Below are positions 35,892 to 45,269 of a DNA stretch of 64,000 nt, piece by piece; position 1 is the first letter of the stretch; every line of letters begins with the position of its first letter. The stretch lies in contig NZ_JADQDC010000010.1 of assembly GCF_015694345.1 (NCBI RefSeq), forward strand, positions 1 to 64,000. The letters run 5' to 3'. The translations under genes and the position numbers were made by a program. The notes under the pieces were generated by a model. It did not search any database. It was not told where the DNA came from and saw nothing but the letters and a program-made list of their open reading frames with translations. Source of the stretch: Novosphingobium jiangmenense (GTDB lineage: Bacteria; Pseudomonadota; Alphaproteobacteria; Sphingomonadales; Sphingomonadaceae).

Positions 35892-36649
35892 TGGCTTACC
35901 GACCAGCGGCCCACGCACGGGTCCTACTTCTGAGCGCGGCGGCGCTGCTCGCCGTAGCAACTACCCCCGCTCATGCGGCCGACCAGTTCAAACAGGCCGC
36001 GGATGGCGCCGCGATCGAATGCAGCATTTCAGCGCGCGAGCTCACCCGCTTCGCCTTGGTCGACGACCAGTTCGCCAGCGTCTCGAAAATCTCGACAGGT
36101 ACTCCGTACAACGACTTTGCCGTGACGAACGAGCCGGTGCGCGGCGACATCTACGTGTCCGTGCCCGAAACCTACGCGGCGCGGGCCATCAGCTTCTTCG
36201 CCACCACCAAGAGGGGTTTCGTCTACAAGGTTGCGTGCCGGGTCGAGCAGATCCCGGCAGCGCAGATCTTTGTGACCAACCCGGGAATCGCGAAAACCAA
36301 AGCCGCTGACTGGGAAAGCCAGACCCCGCTCGAGACAAGCGCCGTCAGGCTCATCCAGGCGATGGCCAATGACCGGTCGGTCGATGGCTTCGAGGTCCGC
36401 CAGACTACCGCTAGCCCTGCGCGCGTTGGCGATCTCGAACTCCAATTGATCGCCGATTATCGCGGCGCCAGCCTCACCGGCAAAGTCGTCCGCATCCACA
36501 ATCGCGGATCGAAGAGCGTGACGCTCGCCGAACGCGATCTCGCACCGCGCGACACGCTCGCCGTCTCGATCGCCGAGCTAAAGCTCGAACCCGGGGCCAG
36601 CACCACGGCCTTTGTTGTCGGCGCAAGCGGGGAGACCGGCCATGACTGA
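35888..36649 (+). CDS. Conjugal transfer protein TraK (secretin-like)
   Basis: This 253-aa VirB9-like protein forms the outer-membrane core complex with TraV and TraB. The signal peptide (VLLLSAAALLAVATTPAHAA) is cleaved after AHA. The body is beta-rich, with VSKISTGTPYNDFAVTNEP and QIFVTNPG near the middle. GTG 35888 and ATG 35891 are both possible starts overlapping the traE stop. It overlaps traB by 8 bp. Confidence 0.88.
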   Translation: MMAYRPAAHARVLLLSAAALLAVATTPAHAADQFKQAADGAAIECSISARELTRFALVDDQFASVSKISTGTPYNDFAVTNEPVRGDIYVSVPETYAARAISFFATTKRGFVYKVACRVEQIPAAQIFVTNPGIAKTKAADWESQTPLETSAVRLIQAMANDRSVDGFEVRQTTASPARVGDLELQLIADYRGASLTGKVVRIHNRGSKSVTLAERDLAPRDTLAVSIAELKLEPGASTTAFVVGASGETGHD

Positions 36650-37982
36650 TGCAACCCATACGCCAGGCACTGCCCCTTTGCAGGCCGAGAGCGCGGCATC
36701 GTCCGAACTTTCCGGGCTCAACGCCCGCACCGCGCGTCGTCAGAAGCTGCTGCTGGGGTCGCTTGGAGCACTCGCCCTCATCGGCGGAAGCTGGTTCATC
36801 CTTGGCGGCGACGACAAGGCCAAGACCGGTGATCCCGATGCGGCGCAGACGATCGACACGGCAGGTCTCGTCAACCGCGATCTGTCCGAGCGCGAGTTCG
36901 TCGCGACCTATGGCAACCGGCTTGATGCAGTCACGCGCGAACAGAAGGCGCTGAAAGACGGCAGCATCCCGCGAAGCGAGATCGAAGCGCAGCTGGCGGC
37001 TCTCAAAGCCGAGAACCAGGCCATGCGTGCCGATGGACAGGCTGCGATCGATGCTATCTCGGCAGAGAACGCCGAGCTCAAGACCCGGCTTGCCGCGCAG
37101 CCTGCATCACCGGCGCCGGCTGTACCGCCACCGGCTTATGGGCCGCAGGCAGGCGGGTATGATGCACGGGCCCATTCATCTCAAACCAGTACCGGCGCCG
37201 CAGCAGGCGATCCGCAGGGCGGCATGATCCCTTCGCCTGGCGAGGTGAAGCTGATGAGCTTCAGCTCCGACAAGGCAGCGACCAATGGCCTCCGTGTGGG
37301 CCGGCCCGATGCGCCACCGGTCGTTGTCGAGGATTCGCCCGATTATCTGCCGCCCAACTCCTACGCGTCGGCACGCGTAATCGTCGGCGTCGATGCCTCG
37401 GCAGGCGTCGCCAGCCAGACCGATCCGCTGCCTGTGGTGCTTCGGATTACCGGCCCTGCTCGTTCGGTCATGCAGAACGGAAAGGTTCTGACCACCCGGA
37501 TCCAGGGCTGCGTTGTCAACGGCGCGGCACGTGGGGATCTCAGCAGCGAGAAGGTCTATGTGAAGCTCGCCCGCATGACCTGCGATCAGCCTGGCGGCAG
37601 GGTCGCAGTGAGCGAGGTCAAAGGCTTCATCAGCTTCGCTGGCAAGTCCGGGGTCCGCGGCCGCGTCGTCAGCCGCGAAGGCAGCCTCATCAGCCAGGCC
37701 CTGCTGGCCGGGATCGTCGGCGGCTTCGGGCGTGGCTTCTCGGCCAATGCGGGCAGCGTCTTTTCCGGCGTCACGGCCAACTCCGACGGCAGTCGCTCCA
37801 AGTTCTCAGGCAGCGACATTCTCGGTGGCGGGCTTGGCCAGGGTGCCGCCGACGCTGCCGACACTACAGCCAAATACCTGATCGAGCGCGCCGAACAGTA
37901 CCAACCCGTCGTCGAGATGCCGACCGGCATCGAGGTCGAGATCGTGTTCCTCGACGGCGTCTACGTGAGGAACTCCCAATGA
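36642..37982 (+). CDS. Conjugal transfer protein TraB
   Basis: This 446-aa VirB10-like protein spans both membranes in the core complex. One TM (LLLGSLGALALIGGSWFIL, about 32-50) is followed by a coiled coil (REQKALKDGSIPRSEIEAQLAALKAEN). A Pro-rich linker (PASPAPAVPPPAYGPQ) then leads to the C-terminal TrbI/VirB10 beta-barrel with its GIVGGFGRGFSANAGS segment. The ATG at 36642 overlaps traK. It is coupled to the DsbC-like gene at its end. Confidence 0.92.
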   Translation: MTDATHTPGTAPLQAESAASSELSGLNARTARRQKLLLGSLGALALIGGSWFILGGDDKAKTGDPDAAQTIDTAGLVNRDLSEREFVATYGNRLDAVTREQKALKDGSIPRSEIEAQLAALKAENQAMRADGQAAIDAISAENAELKTRLAAQPASPAPAVPPPAYGPQAGGYDARAHSSQTSTGAAAGDPQGGMIPSPGEVKLMSFSSDKAATNGLRVGRPDAPPVVVEDSPDYLPPNSYASARVIVGVDASAGVASQTDPLPVVLRITGPARSVMQNGKVLTTRIQGCVVNGAARGDLSSEKVYVKLARMTCDQPGGRVAVSEVKGFISFAGKSGVRGRVVSREGSLISQALLAGIVGGFGRGFSANAGSVFSGVTANSDGSRSKFSGSDILGGGLGQGAADAADTTAKYLIERAEQYQPVVEMPTGIEVEIVFLDGVYVRNSQ

Positions 37983-38893
37983 TCGAGAATTCATCCCAAG
38001 AGAGGGACAATCGCCGGCGCCGCTGGTTGCGTACCAGCGCCGGACTGGCGGCGATCATCGCCGTCTCGGCCGCGACGGGATGGGGTGTGGCAAGCCTTGC
38101 TGCCCCTGCTGCCGTTCCGGACACGGCGAAAGTTCGAGAGGCGCTCAAGCTGCGCCTGCCCAAGACGCCGATCGACGCGATCAACTGCAAGGGCCTTGGC
38201 GGCCTGTGCGAGGTCGCGTCCAAATCGACGCTCTTTTACGTCGACCGGGCCGCAAAGTATCTGGTGATCGGCCGGGTCTACGACATGGAAGCCCGTCAGG
38301 ATCTGACGGCTGCCCGGTTGCTTGCCCTCAATCCGGACTTGTTGGCAGCGGGGGCAGCGCGGCGCAGCAATCCTGAAACACAAGCAGAAGGCGGCCCGAG
38401 CGCAGCCGCAGCTTCAGCCCGGAACACCCCGCCGCGCCATGTCCCGCTCGGCAATCTTCCCGCCAAAGGCGCGATCACCTGGGGTCCTGCCAACGGTCCG
38501 CGTGTCGTCGTCTTTTCGGACTTCCACTGCGGCTATTGCAAGAAGCTCGAGGCAGAATTGAAGGCGATCGGAGCGCGGGTCGAAGAGCGGCCGATCTCGA
38601 TCTTCGGGGCGGAAAGCCGGCGCGATGCCGAACGGGTTCTGTGCTCGCCGCGGCCTGAGCTGGCGCTGCATATGGCCTATTCGGGTCTCGCGCTCGCCAA
38701 TCCCAAACCCTGCGACACGAGCGGTCTCGATGCCAACGAGGCCTTCGCGCGGGCGCACGGATTTGGCGGCACCCCTGTAGTCGTCCGCCCCGCCGATGGC
38801 GCCGTTCTTGAAGGCTTCCGGCCTGCAGCTGTGCTCCGGGACTTCCTGCGCGCTGGCCCCTCCATGGCCCCCACCCCTGCTCCCAAAGGATAG
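37979..38893 (+). CDS. DsbC-like thiol:disulfide isomerase of the tra operon
   Basis: This 304-aa periplasmic protein is anchored by an N-terminal TM (about residues 20-45). A DsbC-type dimerisation region (LPKTPIDAINCKGLGGLCEVAS) is followed by a thioredoxin fold with the active site CGYC at residues 184-187 in VVFSDFHCGYCKKLE. The cis-Pro loop is FGGTPVVV. It probably shuffles disulfides in Cys-rich transfer proteins such as TraN, TraU and TraH encoded downstream. It overlaps the traB stop by 4 bp. Confidence 0.88.
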   Translation: MIENSSQERDNRRRRWLRTSAGLAAIIAVSAATGWGVASLAAPAAVPDTAKVREALKLRLPKTPIDAINCKGLGGLCEVASKSTLFYVDRAAKYLVIGRVYDMEARQDLTAARLLALNPDLLAAGAARRSNPETQAEGGPSAAAASARNTPPRHVPLGNLPAKGAITWGPANGPRVVVFSDFHCGYCKKLEAELKAIGARVEERPISIFGAESRRDAERVLCSPRPELALHMAYSGLALANPKPCDTSGLDANEAFARAHGFGGTPVVVRPADGAVLEGFRPAAVLRDFLRAGPSMAPTPAPKG

Positions 38894-38897
38894 ACCC

Positions 38898-39707
38898 ATG
38901 CGTTTTACGACACGTCTCCTTGCCTGCGCCTGTCTGGCCGGTCTTGCCAGTGGCTGCGCCACGTTCGGCACCAACGTCGAGGGCGATTTCACCTGCCGCG
39001 CGCCGAAGGGCGACTGCGCACCGGCTCACGTCATCGATGCCAAGGCGACGGACAATCTTTCGAATGGCGCGCTGCTCCATGCTGACGCGCGGCAGCGGTC
39101 AGGCGTCGTGGATGCCGATACCAGCCGCACAGCGGAACGCACCTTGCGCGTCGTCTTCCCGGCTCATGTCGATGAAGCTGGAACGCTGCATGACGAAGCG
39201 GTCGCCTGGACCATCGTCGAAAATCCGCGCTGGGCGACCGAGCTGCGCCGCAAGGTGGGCGAGGACCAGGGCGGATCCCTGATGCGCCAGGTCCGTCGGC
39301 AGCTGAAAGCCGCTCAGAGAGCCCCTGCACCGGACGGTGCGGAGGGAGACCCGAACGTAGCTGACGAGGCGTCGCCCTTCTCGTCTGCACGCGACGACGC
39401 GGGTCAGGCTGGCGGCAGCTCGGGCGCCGATGCCCCCAGTCCCTTCAACGAAATTTCAGATGCCTCGCCGCTGGTCCTCCCCTCCACGGCGCGCGAGGCC
39501 GTTGCCGGTGCCAAGGCACCGGCGGTCGAGGGGTTCGACACGTCGCCTCCCCCGCGTGATCGAGCCCCTCGGCCTGAGGCAGGGCAGAGCGCTCCGCTGT
39601 TCCCGAGCGCAGCGGCGATTGAAGCCGCGAAAGCTGCAATCCGCCCGGCAGTCAGAAACGGCGAACAGCCAATCGTCAGCACCTCGCAGCCCAAGGAGCC
39701 CAAGTGA
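38898..39707 (+). CDS. Conjugal transfer lipoprotein TraV
   Basis: This 269-aa outer-membrane lipoprotein belongs to the core complex. The lipobox LASGC gives acylated Cys20, and the signature NVEGDFTCRAPKGDC follows, with the paired cysteines typical of TraV. It is much longer than F TraV (about 171 aa) because of a Pro/Ala/Ser-rich C-terminal tail. I chose the ATG at 38898, five bases after the DsbC-like stop, because it begins the lipoprotein signal. It overlaps traC. Confidence 0.85.
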   Translation: MRFTTRLLACACLAGLASGCATFGTNVEGDFTCRAPKGDCAPAHVIDAKATDNLSNGALLHADARQRSGVVDADTSRTAERTLRVVFPAHVDEAGTLHDEAVAWTIVENPRWATELRRKVGEDQGGSLMRQVRRQLKAAQRAPAPDGAEGDPNVADEASPFSSARDDAGQAGGSSGADAPSPFNEISDASPLVLPSTAREAVAGAKAPAVEGFDTSPPPRDRAPRPEAGQSAPLFPSAAAIEAAKAAIRPAVRNGEQPIVSTSQPKEPK

Positions 39708-42253
39708 TGGCCGAACAACTCAAGACCGTCGTCGATCGGCTGCTCAGCGGATTGCTAGGTGATGCCGAGCACGCCGAGAAGGCCCGCCCGCAGCTCATGG
39801 TCGACATGCTCTCCGACTGGCTCCCCTACCGGGTCTACGATCCGGCAACCCGCCTGTACTTCAACGCACGCTCGAAGGGCTTTGTCCTTTCGGTTACGCC
39901 GCTGATCGGAGCCGACGAGCGCACCGGCGAAATCCTGGGACAGTTCTTCTCGGAAGGCCTGCCAGCGGGCGCCTGCCTGCAGGTGCTCCACCTTGCAAGC
40001 CCGCGCATCAGCAGGATCATCGCCCCGTGGTTCGCCCCACGGTACATTCAGGGCGGGGTATACGAGGCGATTGCCCGGCACCGGGCGCGGCGGCTCTATT
40101 CGCTCGTCTGGGAGTCCGGCTCGCCTGACGCGCCCTTCCATGCGCGGCATCACCAGGTCATCGTCTCGGTCGGGGTGCCGACGTCCAAATCGGTCAGCAA
40201 TGAGGATCTCAAGCAGACCCGCGAGGGCCTGATGGCGATGCTCAAGTCGCTCAATCTCGGCGTGGTCGAAGTCGGGCCGGAAGCGCTCATCGCTGTCATC
40301 GATGATCTGACTTCGCCCACCACCGCCCCGCAGGACGATGCGGTGCCCTACAACCCGAACGATCCGATCGCCTCCCAGGCGATCCGCCAAGACATCGAAC
40401 TGGTGGTGGCTGAAGACCGCATGCGGCTCGTGACCGAGCGTTTCCGTCCCACTGGCAAGGTCAATGACGGCGTGCCCGAAATCGGGACCGTCTATCCCGA
40501 TGCCTTCGATGTCCGGCATTTTGCCGTACGCAACATGCCATCGCGCTGGGCCCCGTGGGAATGCGCGCGGCTGATCGGCGACCTGTTCACCGACAAGCTG
40601 CGCTTCCCCTGCCCGGCCGCCACCATTCTCTGTCTCGTCTATCCGGACCAGGAGGCGGCTTCGGCGAAGGCCGGGTTCAAGTTCATGCGGACAACCAGCC
40701 TCGCCGGGACCCGCAGCGCCCGGTTCCTGCCGCGGATCGGCGAACAGGCCGCCGAGTGGCAGCATGTGCAGGCCGAGCTTCAGGAAGGCCGCCGGCTCGT
40801 GCGGGTCTTCTACGGCGTGACGGCCTATTCGCCACTTGGCCAGGGCGACCGCCACGAACGCGCGATCAAATCGATCTACAAGGCGGCGGGCTGGGACCTT
40901 ACGGACGAGCGCTACCTCCAGATCCAGGGATTGCTCGCCGCGATGCCGCTCACCCTGGCTGACGGACTTGGCGCCGACATGGAACGGCTGAAGCGGTTCA
41001 AGACCGTGCTGTCGACGACCGCTGCCAATATCGCGCCCATGCAGGGCGAGTATCTCGGCAGCGCCCACCCCCACCTGCTGTTCGTCGGGCGGCGCGGCCA
41101 GCCCTTCTTCTGGTCCCCGTTCGAGAACGAGGCCGGCAACCACAATGTCGCGATCTGCGGCAAGTCGGGATCGGGCAAGTCGGTGCTGCTCCAGGAGATG
41201 TGCGCCGCGCTGCGCGGTGCGGGCGCACAGGTTGTCGTGATCGACGATGGCCGCAGCTTCGAGCACTCGGTCAAGCTGCAGGGCGGGCGCTTTGTCGAGT
41301 TCACGATTGCAGCGGGCTTCTGCCTCAACCCGTTCTCGATGATCGATGGGACCCGCGCCGCCGAAGACGAGGACTACCGTCTCGACTGCTTCGGGATGAT
41401 CAAGGCCATCGTCGGGCAAATGGCTCGCCACAGCGCGAAGCTGACGGATACTGAGCGCGGATTGATCGACCGGGCGGTCAACCTCGTCTGGGCGCAGCAC
41501 GGCGCGGCTGCCACAGTTACGACCGTCGGCGAGATGCTGGCCAGTCTCGGCCATGACACTGCGGCAGATATCGCAACCGCGCTTGCCCCCTACATGGCGG
41601 GCGGAACTTACGGCGCCTTCTTCGAAGGCCAGGCAAGCCTCGACCTCGATGCGGACTTCACAGTCTTCGAGATGTCCGACCTCGCGAGCCGGGAGGATCT
41701 GCGCAGCGTCGTGCTCTCAGCCATCATGTTCATGACCAGCCAGGCCATGACGCGAAGCCCAAGGTCACTGCGCAAGCTTCTGCTGATCGATGAAGCCTGG
41801 TCGATGCTCAAGGGCGGTTCGATGGGTGAATTCGTCGAAACCTACGCCCGCACCTGCCGCAAATATGGCGGCGCGCTGGCGACCGCTACCCAGTCGCTCA
41901 ACGACTACTACAAGTCCGACGGGGCAACGGCGGCGCTCGAGAACAGCGACTGGATGCTGATCCTCCAGCAGAAGCCGGAGACGATCGCCGATTTCAAGGC
42001 CAGCAAGCGCCTCGACATGGACGATCGCACCGAGACGCTGATCCGCAGTCTCAAGCGCTCCGGGAGCGACTATTCCGAGGTGTTCATCAAGGGTCCGGAG
42101 ACCGAGGCGATCGGGCGGCTCGTGCTCGATGACTATTCGGCAACGCTCTTCTCGAGTTCGCCCCAGACCTTTGCCGCCATCGATGCCGAGGTCGCCCGCG
42201 GCCTGCCGCTCGCCGAGGCCATCGAGCGCGTGGCGTTCGCGGCCCGCAACTGA
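39704..42253 (+). CDS. Conjugation ATPase TraC (VirB4-like)
   Basis: This 849-aa cytoplasmic ATPase powers pilus assembly. The N-terminal TraC_F_IV domain (YRVYDPATRLYFNARSKGF) precedes the P-loop domain with Walker A CGKSGSGKSVLLQ (about 485-495) and Walker B LLLIDEAWSML (about 690-700). A conserved ATATQSLNDYY motif follows. A GTG at 39704 overlaps the traV stop and an ATG follows at 39707. Length is normal for the family. Confidence 0.95.
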   Translation: MMAEQLKTVVDRLLSGLLGDAEHAEKARPQLMVDMLSDWLPYRVYDPATRLYFNARSKGFVLSVTPLIGADERTGEILGQFFSEGLPAGACLQVLHLASPRISRIIAPWFAPRYIQGGVYEAIARHRARRLYSLVWESGSPDAPFHARHHQVIVSVGVPTSKSVSNEDLKQTREGLMAMLKSLNLGVVEVGPEALIAVIDDLTSPTTAPQDDAVPYNPNDPIASQAIRQDIELVVAEDRMRLVTERFRPTGKVNDGVPEIGTVYPDAFDVRHFAVRNMPSRWAPWECARLIGDLFTDKLRFPCPAATILCLVYPDQEAASAKAGFKFMRTTSLAGTRSARFLPRIGEQAAEWQHVQAELQEGRRLVRVFYGVTAYSPLGQGDRHERAIKSIYKAAGWDLTDERYLQIQGLLAAMPLTLADGLGADMERLKRFKTVLSTTAANIAPMQGEYLGSAHPHLLFVGRRGQPFFWSPFENEAGNHNVAICGKSGSGKSVLLQEMCAALRGAGAQVVVIDDGRSFEHSVKLQGGRFVEFTIAAGFCLNPFSMIDGTRAAEDEDYRLDCFGMIKAIVGQMARHSAKLTDTERGLIDRAVNLVWAQHGAAATVTTVGEMLASLGHDTAADIATALAPYMAGGTYGAFFEGQASLDLDADFTVFEMSDLASREDLRSVVLSAIMFMTSQAMTRSPRSLRKLLLIDEAWSMLKGGSMGEFVETYARTCRKYGGALATATQSLNDYYKSDGATAALENSDWMLILQQKPETIADFKASKRLDMDDRTETLIRSLKRSGSDYSEVFIKGPETEAIGRLVLDDYSATLFSSSPQTFAAIDAEVARGLPLAEAIERVAFAARN

Positions 42254-42274
42254 TCCAGAAACAAGGAAACCTCC

Positions 42275-42673
42275 ATGTCAATCGATACCCGACACCCTTT
42301 TGACGACCGCTTTTCCAGTACGCACGGCGATCTGCGCGAGCGGATCGAGAGACGCGAGTCACTGCGGCAGCGCGGCGCCGACCTCTGCTTCATCGCGCTC
42401 AAGGGCGCGATGTTCCTTGCCTCGTCCTACCTGATGGCACTGGGGCTGCCGCTGCTGTTCTTCCTGCTGCTCTCGGGCGGCCATGCCGACGCCCTGTTTG
42501 GCCATATCGCCAATCTTGCCGAGCGTTTCCTTGCCGCTGACGTGCTGCGCCGCGCCAACTTCCTGAGCGAGTTCAAGACGCTCCTGATCGGCGCAGCGAC
42601 CCTGGTCGTGATTGCGCGCCTTCCCCGCTTCATCCGCGATCTCGACCGCGAACTCTCGGGAGAAAAGTTGTGA
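42275..42673 (+). CDS. Small tra-cluster membrane protein, unknown
   Basis: This 132-aa protein has two or so hydrophobic segments (ALKGAMFLASSYLMALGLPLLFFLLLSG and LIGAATLVVIARL) and charged ends. I do not recognise a family. It lies between traC and trbI, where sphingomonad F-type clusters carry a protein of this size, and its stop overlaps the trbI start. It is probably an inner-membrane accessory of the transfer apparatus. Confidence 0.6.
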   Translation: MSIDTRHPFDDRFSSTHGDLRERIERRESLRQRGADLCFIALKGAMFLASSYLMALGLPLLFFLLLSGGHADALFGHIANLAERFLAADVLRRANFLSEFKTLLIGAATLVVIARLPRFIRDLDRELSGEKL

Positions 42674-43077
42674 AGAACATTATGGCAACATTGCGCCTGC
42701 GCGAGCGGCTGGCATCAATCAATCTCACCGCTGCCGTGGTCGGCGCCGGCATGATCGGTCAGACGCTATGGGGGATTTGGGCGACCGACAAGCTGCTCAC
42801 CCTGGAAAGGCGCGAAGTCGTCACGGTCCAGCTGAGCCGGATCATGGGCGACTTCATCGAAGCCGAAGCACGTGCCGGTCGGCCGCCCGAAGAAACCAGA
42901 CTGCGCGTCCAGGCCTACCTCAAGGCCGTGGAAGCCTCGGTACAGAAGCTCGGCCGCGAAGGCCGGACGGTCCTCGTCGCCGAAGCCGTTGTTGCCGGGA
43001 GCACGCCGGACCTGACGCAGTCTGTGCGTGCCGACGTCGTGCGCCGCATGGGAGCACTTCCCGATGCAACCCGCTGA
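42670..43077 (+). CDS. TrbI-like F-type transfer protein
   Basis: This 135-aa protein has one N-terminal TM (INLTAAVVGAGMIGQTLWGIW) and a periplasmic part with VTVQLSRIMGDFIEAEARAG, similar to F TrbI. It starts at GTG, overlapping the previous stop (GTGA). TrbI of F affects pilus extension and retraction (family knowledge). It overlaps the signal-peptidase gene. Confidence 0.7.
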   Translation: MKNIMATLRLRERLASINLTAAVVGAGMIGQTLWGIWATDKLLTLERREVVTVQLSRIMGDFIEAEARAGRPPEETRLRVQAYLKAVEASVQKLGREGRTVLVAEAVVAGSTPDLTQSVRADVVRRMGALPDATR

Positions 43078-43600
43078 TCGCTTGATCCGCTCGGCGTCTG
43101 CGCGCCCTCTCGCGCGACGCCTCGTGCTTTGGGGCGGGCTTGGCGCCGGGGCGCTGGCGCTCTCCTCGCTTGCCGCCTTCGCGCAGGGCCATGCGCTCAT
43201 GATCAATGTGAGCCCCAGCCTGCCCTACTGGGCCATCTGGGTCACGCGGGGGGCACCCGTGCATCGCGGGGACATCATCCTGTTCGACCCGCCCACCTCG
43301 CCTTTGTTGGTCAAGCATTTCGGGGCGAAGCCAAAACCGTTCGGCAAGCGTGTAAGCGGTGTGCCGGGCGACATCGTCACCGAGCAGAACCGCATCTTCT
43401 TCGTCAACGGTGAGGCCGTGGCGCAAGCCAAGCTTTTGAGCCGCCTCGGCGAAACGCTGGCGCTTGGACCTACGGGGCGCGTGCCGAAGGGCTGCTACTT
43501 CGTCACCAGCGAACACAAGGATGGCTTTGACAGCCGCTATGCCGCGATCGGTTGGGTCTGCCGCCCACGTATTCTCGGGGTCGGGAGGCCGATCCTGTGA
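43064..43600 (+). CDS. Conjugative transfer signal peptidase (TraF/S26 family)
   Basis: This 178-aa membrane-bound S26 peptidase has an N-terminal TM (GLGAGALALSSLAAFA). The catalytic Ser is probably S52 in NVSPSLPYW and the general-base Lys K95 in FGKRVSGVPGD. The C-terminal conserved segment is GCYFVTSEHKDGFDSRY. It likely processes TraA pilin or other exported transfer proteins. The ATG at 43064 overlaps the trbI end; the stop overlaps the traW start (GTGA). Confidence 0.88.
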   Translation: MQPADRLIRSASARPLARRLVLWGGLGAGALALSSLAAFAQGHALMINVSPSLPYWAIWVTRGAPVHRGDIILFDPPTSPLLVKHFGAKPKPFGKRVSGVPGDIVTEQNRIFFVNGEAVAQAKLLSRLGETLALGPTGRVPKGCYFVTSEHKDGFDSRYAAIGWVCRPRILGVGRPIL

Positions 43601-44244
43601 GGCACCTCACTTTGCCGGTTTGCGCCACGGCGCTTGGCATTGCCATCGCACCACAGGCAATGGCTCGCGATTACGGCCAGCACGGCGCGGTATGGCCGGT
43701 CATCGAACCGGACCTGCTTCAGCAGATCCATGCCAGGCTCACCCAGCTTGAGAAGACCGGCGAAACGGCCCGTCTTAATGAAGAGCTGAAGCGGCGGACC
43801 ATCGCTCGGGTCAACCGGCCCGAGCCTGTCGCAGGCATCTCCCTCGCCTCGGCGCTCCGCAGCTGGCGCTTCGATCCGACGATCACCGTGGAGCGCGATA
43901 TTGCCGACGACAAGGGCCGCGTCATCATTGCCGCAGGCCGCCAAGTCAATCCTCTGGATACCGTTCCGCTCCGGGCTCCTCTCGTCTTTCTCGACGGCGA
44001 CGACCCGGCACAGCTCGCCTGGGCCACCCGTCGCTATGCCAGCACGAAGGCCAAGCTCATCCTCGTGCGGGGTGCGCCGCTCGAACTCATGAAAGCCCGC
44101 CAGCGGCGCTTCTACTTCGATCAGGGCGGCAGCCTCGTGAAGCACTTCGGCATTCGCGCGGTGCCGGCAACCGTCGAGCAGCAGGGCCGCGCGCTCATCA
44201 TCACCGAACAGCCCATGCCTCTCAAGGAACGTGCGCCGTCATGA
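43597..44244 (+). CDS. Conjugal transfer protein TraW
   Basis: This 215-aa periplasmic protein is needed for F pilus assembly. It has a signal peptide (LTLPVCATALGIAIAPQAMA) followed by ARDYGQHGAVWPVIEPDLLQ, the conserved TraW start, and a region typical of the family (KHFGIRAVPATVEQQG). The GTG at 43597 overlaps the signal-peptidase stop. The stop overlaps traU. Confidence 0.9.
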   Translation: MRHLTLPVCATALGIAIAPQAMARDYGQHGAVWPVIEPDLLQQIHARLTQLEKTGETARLNEELKRRTIARVNRPEPVAGISLASALRSWRFDPTITVERDIADDKGRVIIAAGRQVNPLDTVPLRAPLVFLDGDDPAQLAWATRRYASTKAKLILVRGAPLELMKARQRRFYFDQGGSLVKHFGIRAVPATVEQQGRALIITEQPMPLKERAPS

Positions 44245-45269
44245 GCAAAAGAAAACGCCTTCTGTCATGGCTTTGCGGAGCACTTCTGCTCACCAGCCTG
44301 AGCGTCATTTCCAGTGCCCCGGCCCAGGCTGCGGCCGGTCCTGGCCGCTGCACCGGCAAGTTCGTCAATCCGATCACGGACATCTGCTGGTCATGCCTGT
44401 TCCCGATCTCGATCGGCGGCCTGAAGATCTGGCCGTCGAGCCGTCCCGATACGAGCAACCCGGCTCTCCCCGTTTGCCTCTGCGGCTTGCGGCCGGGCAT
44501 CGCCATGGGGTTCTGGGAGCCGGTCCGGCTTGCCGACGTCAGCATGAAGCCGTGGTGCTTCGTCAATCTGGGCGGGATGAAGCTCGATCCGGGGTTCGAC
44601 ATCGGCTTCAAATCGATGGCGGGGCCATCTGCGGTCGGCGGCAACACCCAGTACAATTCGCAGTGGCATGTCCACTGGTATGCTTATCCGCTGATCTACT
44701 GGATGGAGATCGTCGCCGATTTCCTGTGCCTCGAGTCCGGCTCGATCGACATCCTCTACATCACCGAGATCGATCCGCTCTGGCAGGACAGCGAACTCAC
44801 TGCGATCATCAACCCTGAAGCGGTGCTGTTCGCCAATCCCTTGGCGCTTGCGGCCTGTGCTGCGGACTGTGTGGCGGCAACGGCCAAGCTGCCGACCGAC
44901 GAGCTGTTCTGGTGCGCGGGCTGCCAGGGCACGATGTATCCGCTCAACGGCAATGTCTCGGCAACGATCGGCCATGTCCAGGCGTCACGGCTCGCGCTCG
45001 CCCGCTTCTCCTACAAGCTCCACCGCGAGCTCGTCGCCTGGGGGACGATGGGCAGCAAAGGGCTTTGCGGCAAATACCTGATGCCGGTGATGCGCAAGCA
45101 GCAGTACCGCTTTCAGGCCACCAATCCCAATCCGCAGACCAAAGGCCGCTACGCCTGCGCAGCCCTCGGTGCCTCCACCACCTTCATGTCGGGGACCCAA
45201 GTCTATCCCGCCATTGGCGAGGACATGGGCTATCTGGTCTGGCGCAAGCGGAATTGCTGCGCGCTATGA
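44241..45269 (+). CDS. Conjugal transfer protein TraU
   Basis: This 342-aa periplasmic protein has a signal peptide (LLSWLCGALLLTSLSVISSAPAQA). It contains the TraU signatures GKFVNPITDICWSCLFPISIG and, later, ELFWCAGCQGTMYPLNG and GRYACAALGAS, with many paired cysteines. It is required for DNA transfer and pilus assembly in F (family knowledge). Its start and stop overlap the neighbours as ATGA. Confidence 0.94.
   Translation: MSKRKRLLSWLCGALLLTSLSVISSAPAQAAAGPGRCTGKFVNPITDICWSCLFPISIGGLKIWPSSRPDTSNPALPVCLCGLRPGIAMGFWEPVRLADVSMKPWCFVNLGGMKLDPGFDIGFKSMAGPSAVGGNTQYNSQWHVHWYAYPLIYWMEIVADFLCLESGSIDILYITEIDPLWQDSELTAIINPEAVLFANPLALAACAADCVAATAKLPTDELFWCAGCQGTMYPLNGNVSATIGHVQASRLALARFSYKLHRELVAWGTMGSKGLCGKYLMPVMRKQQYRFQATNPNPQTKGRYACAALGASTTFMSGTQVYPAIGEDMGYLVWRKRNCCAL

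Noticed and set aside
39755..41554. Long (599-aa) minus-strand ORF opposite traC
   Set aside because: It lies entirely antisense to a well-supported VirB4-like gene. Long open antisense frames are common in GC-rich DNA, and the product has no recognisable motif.
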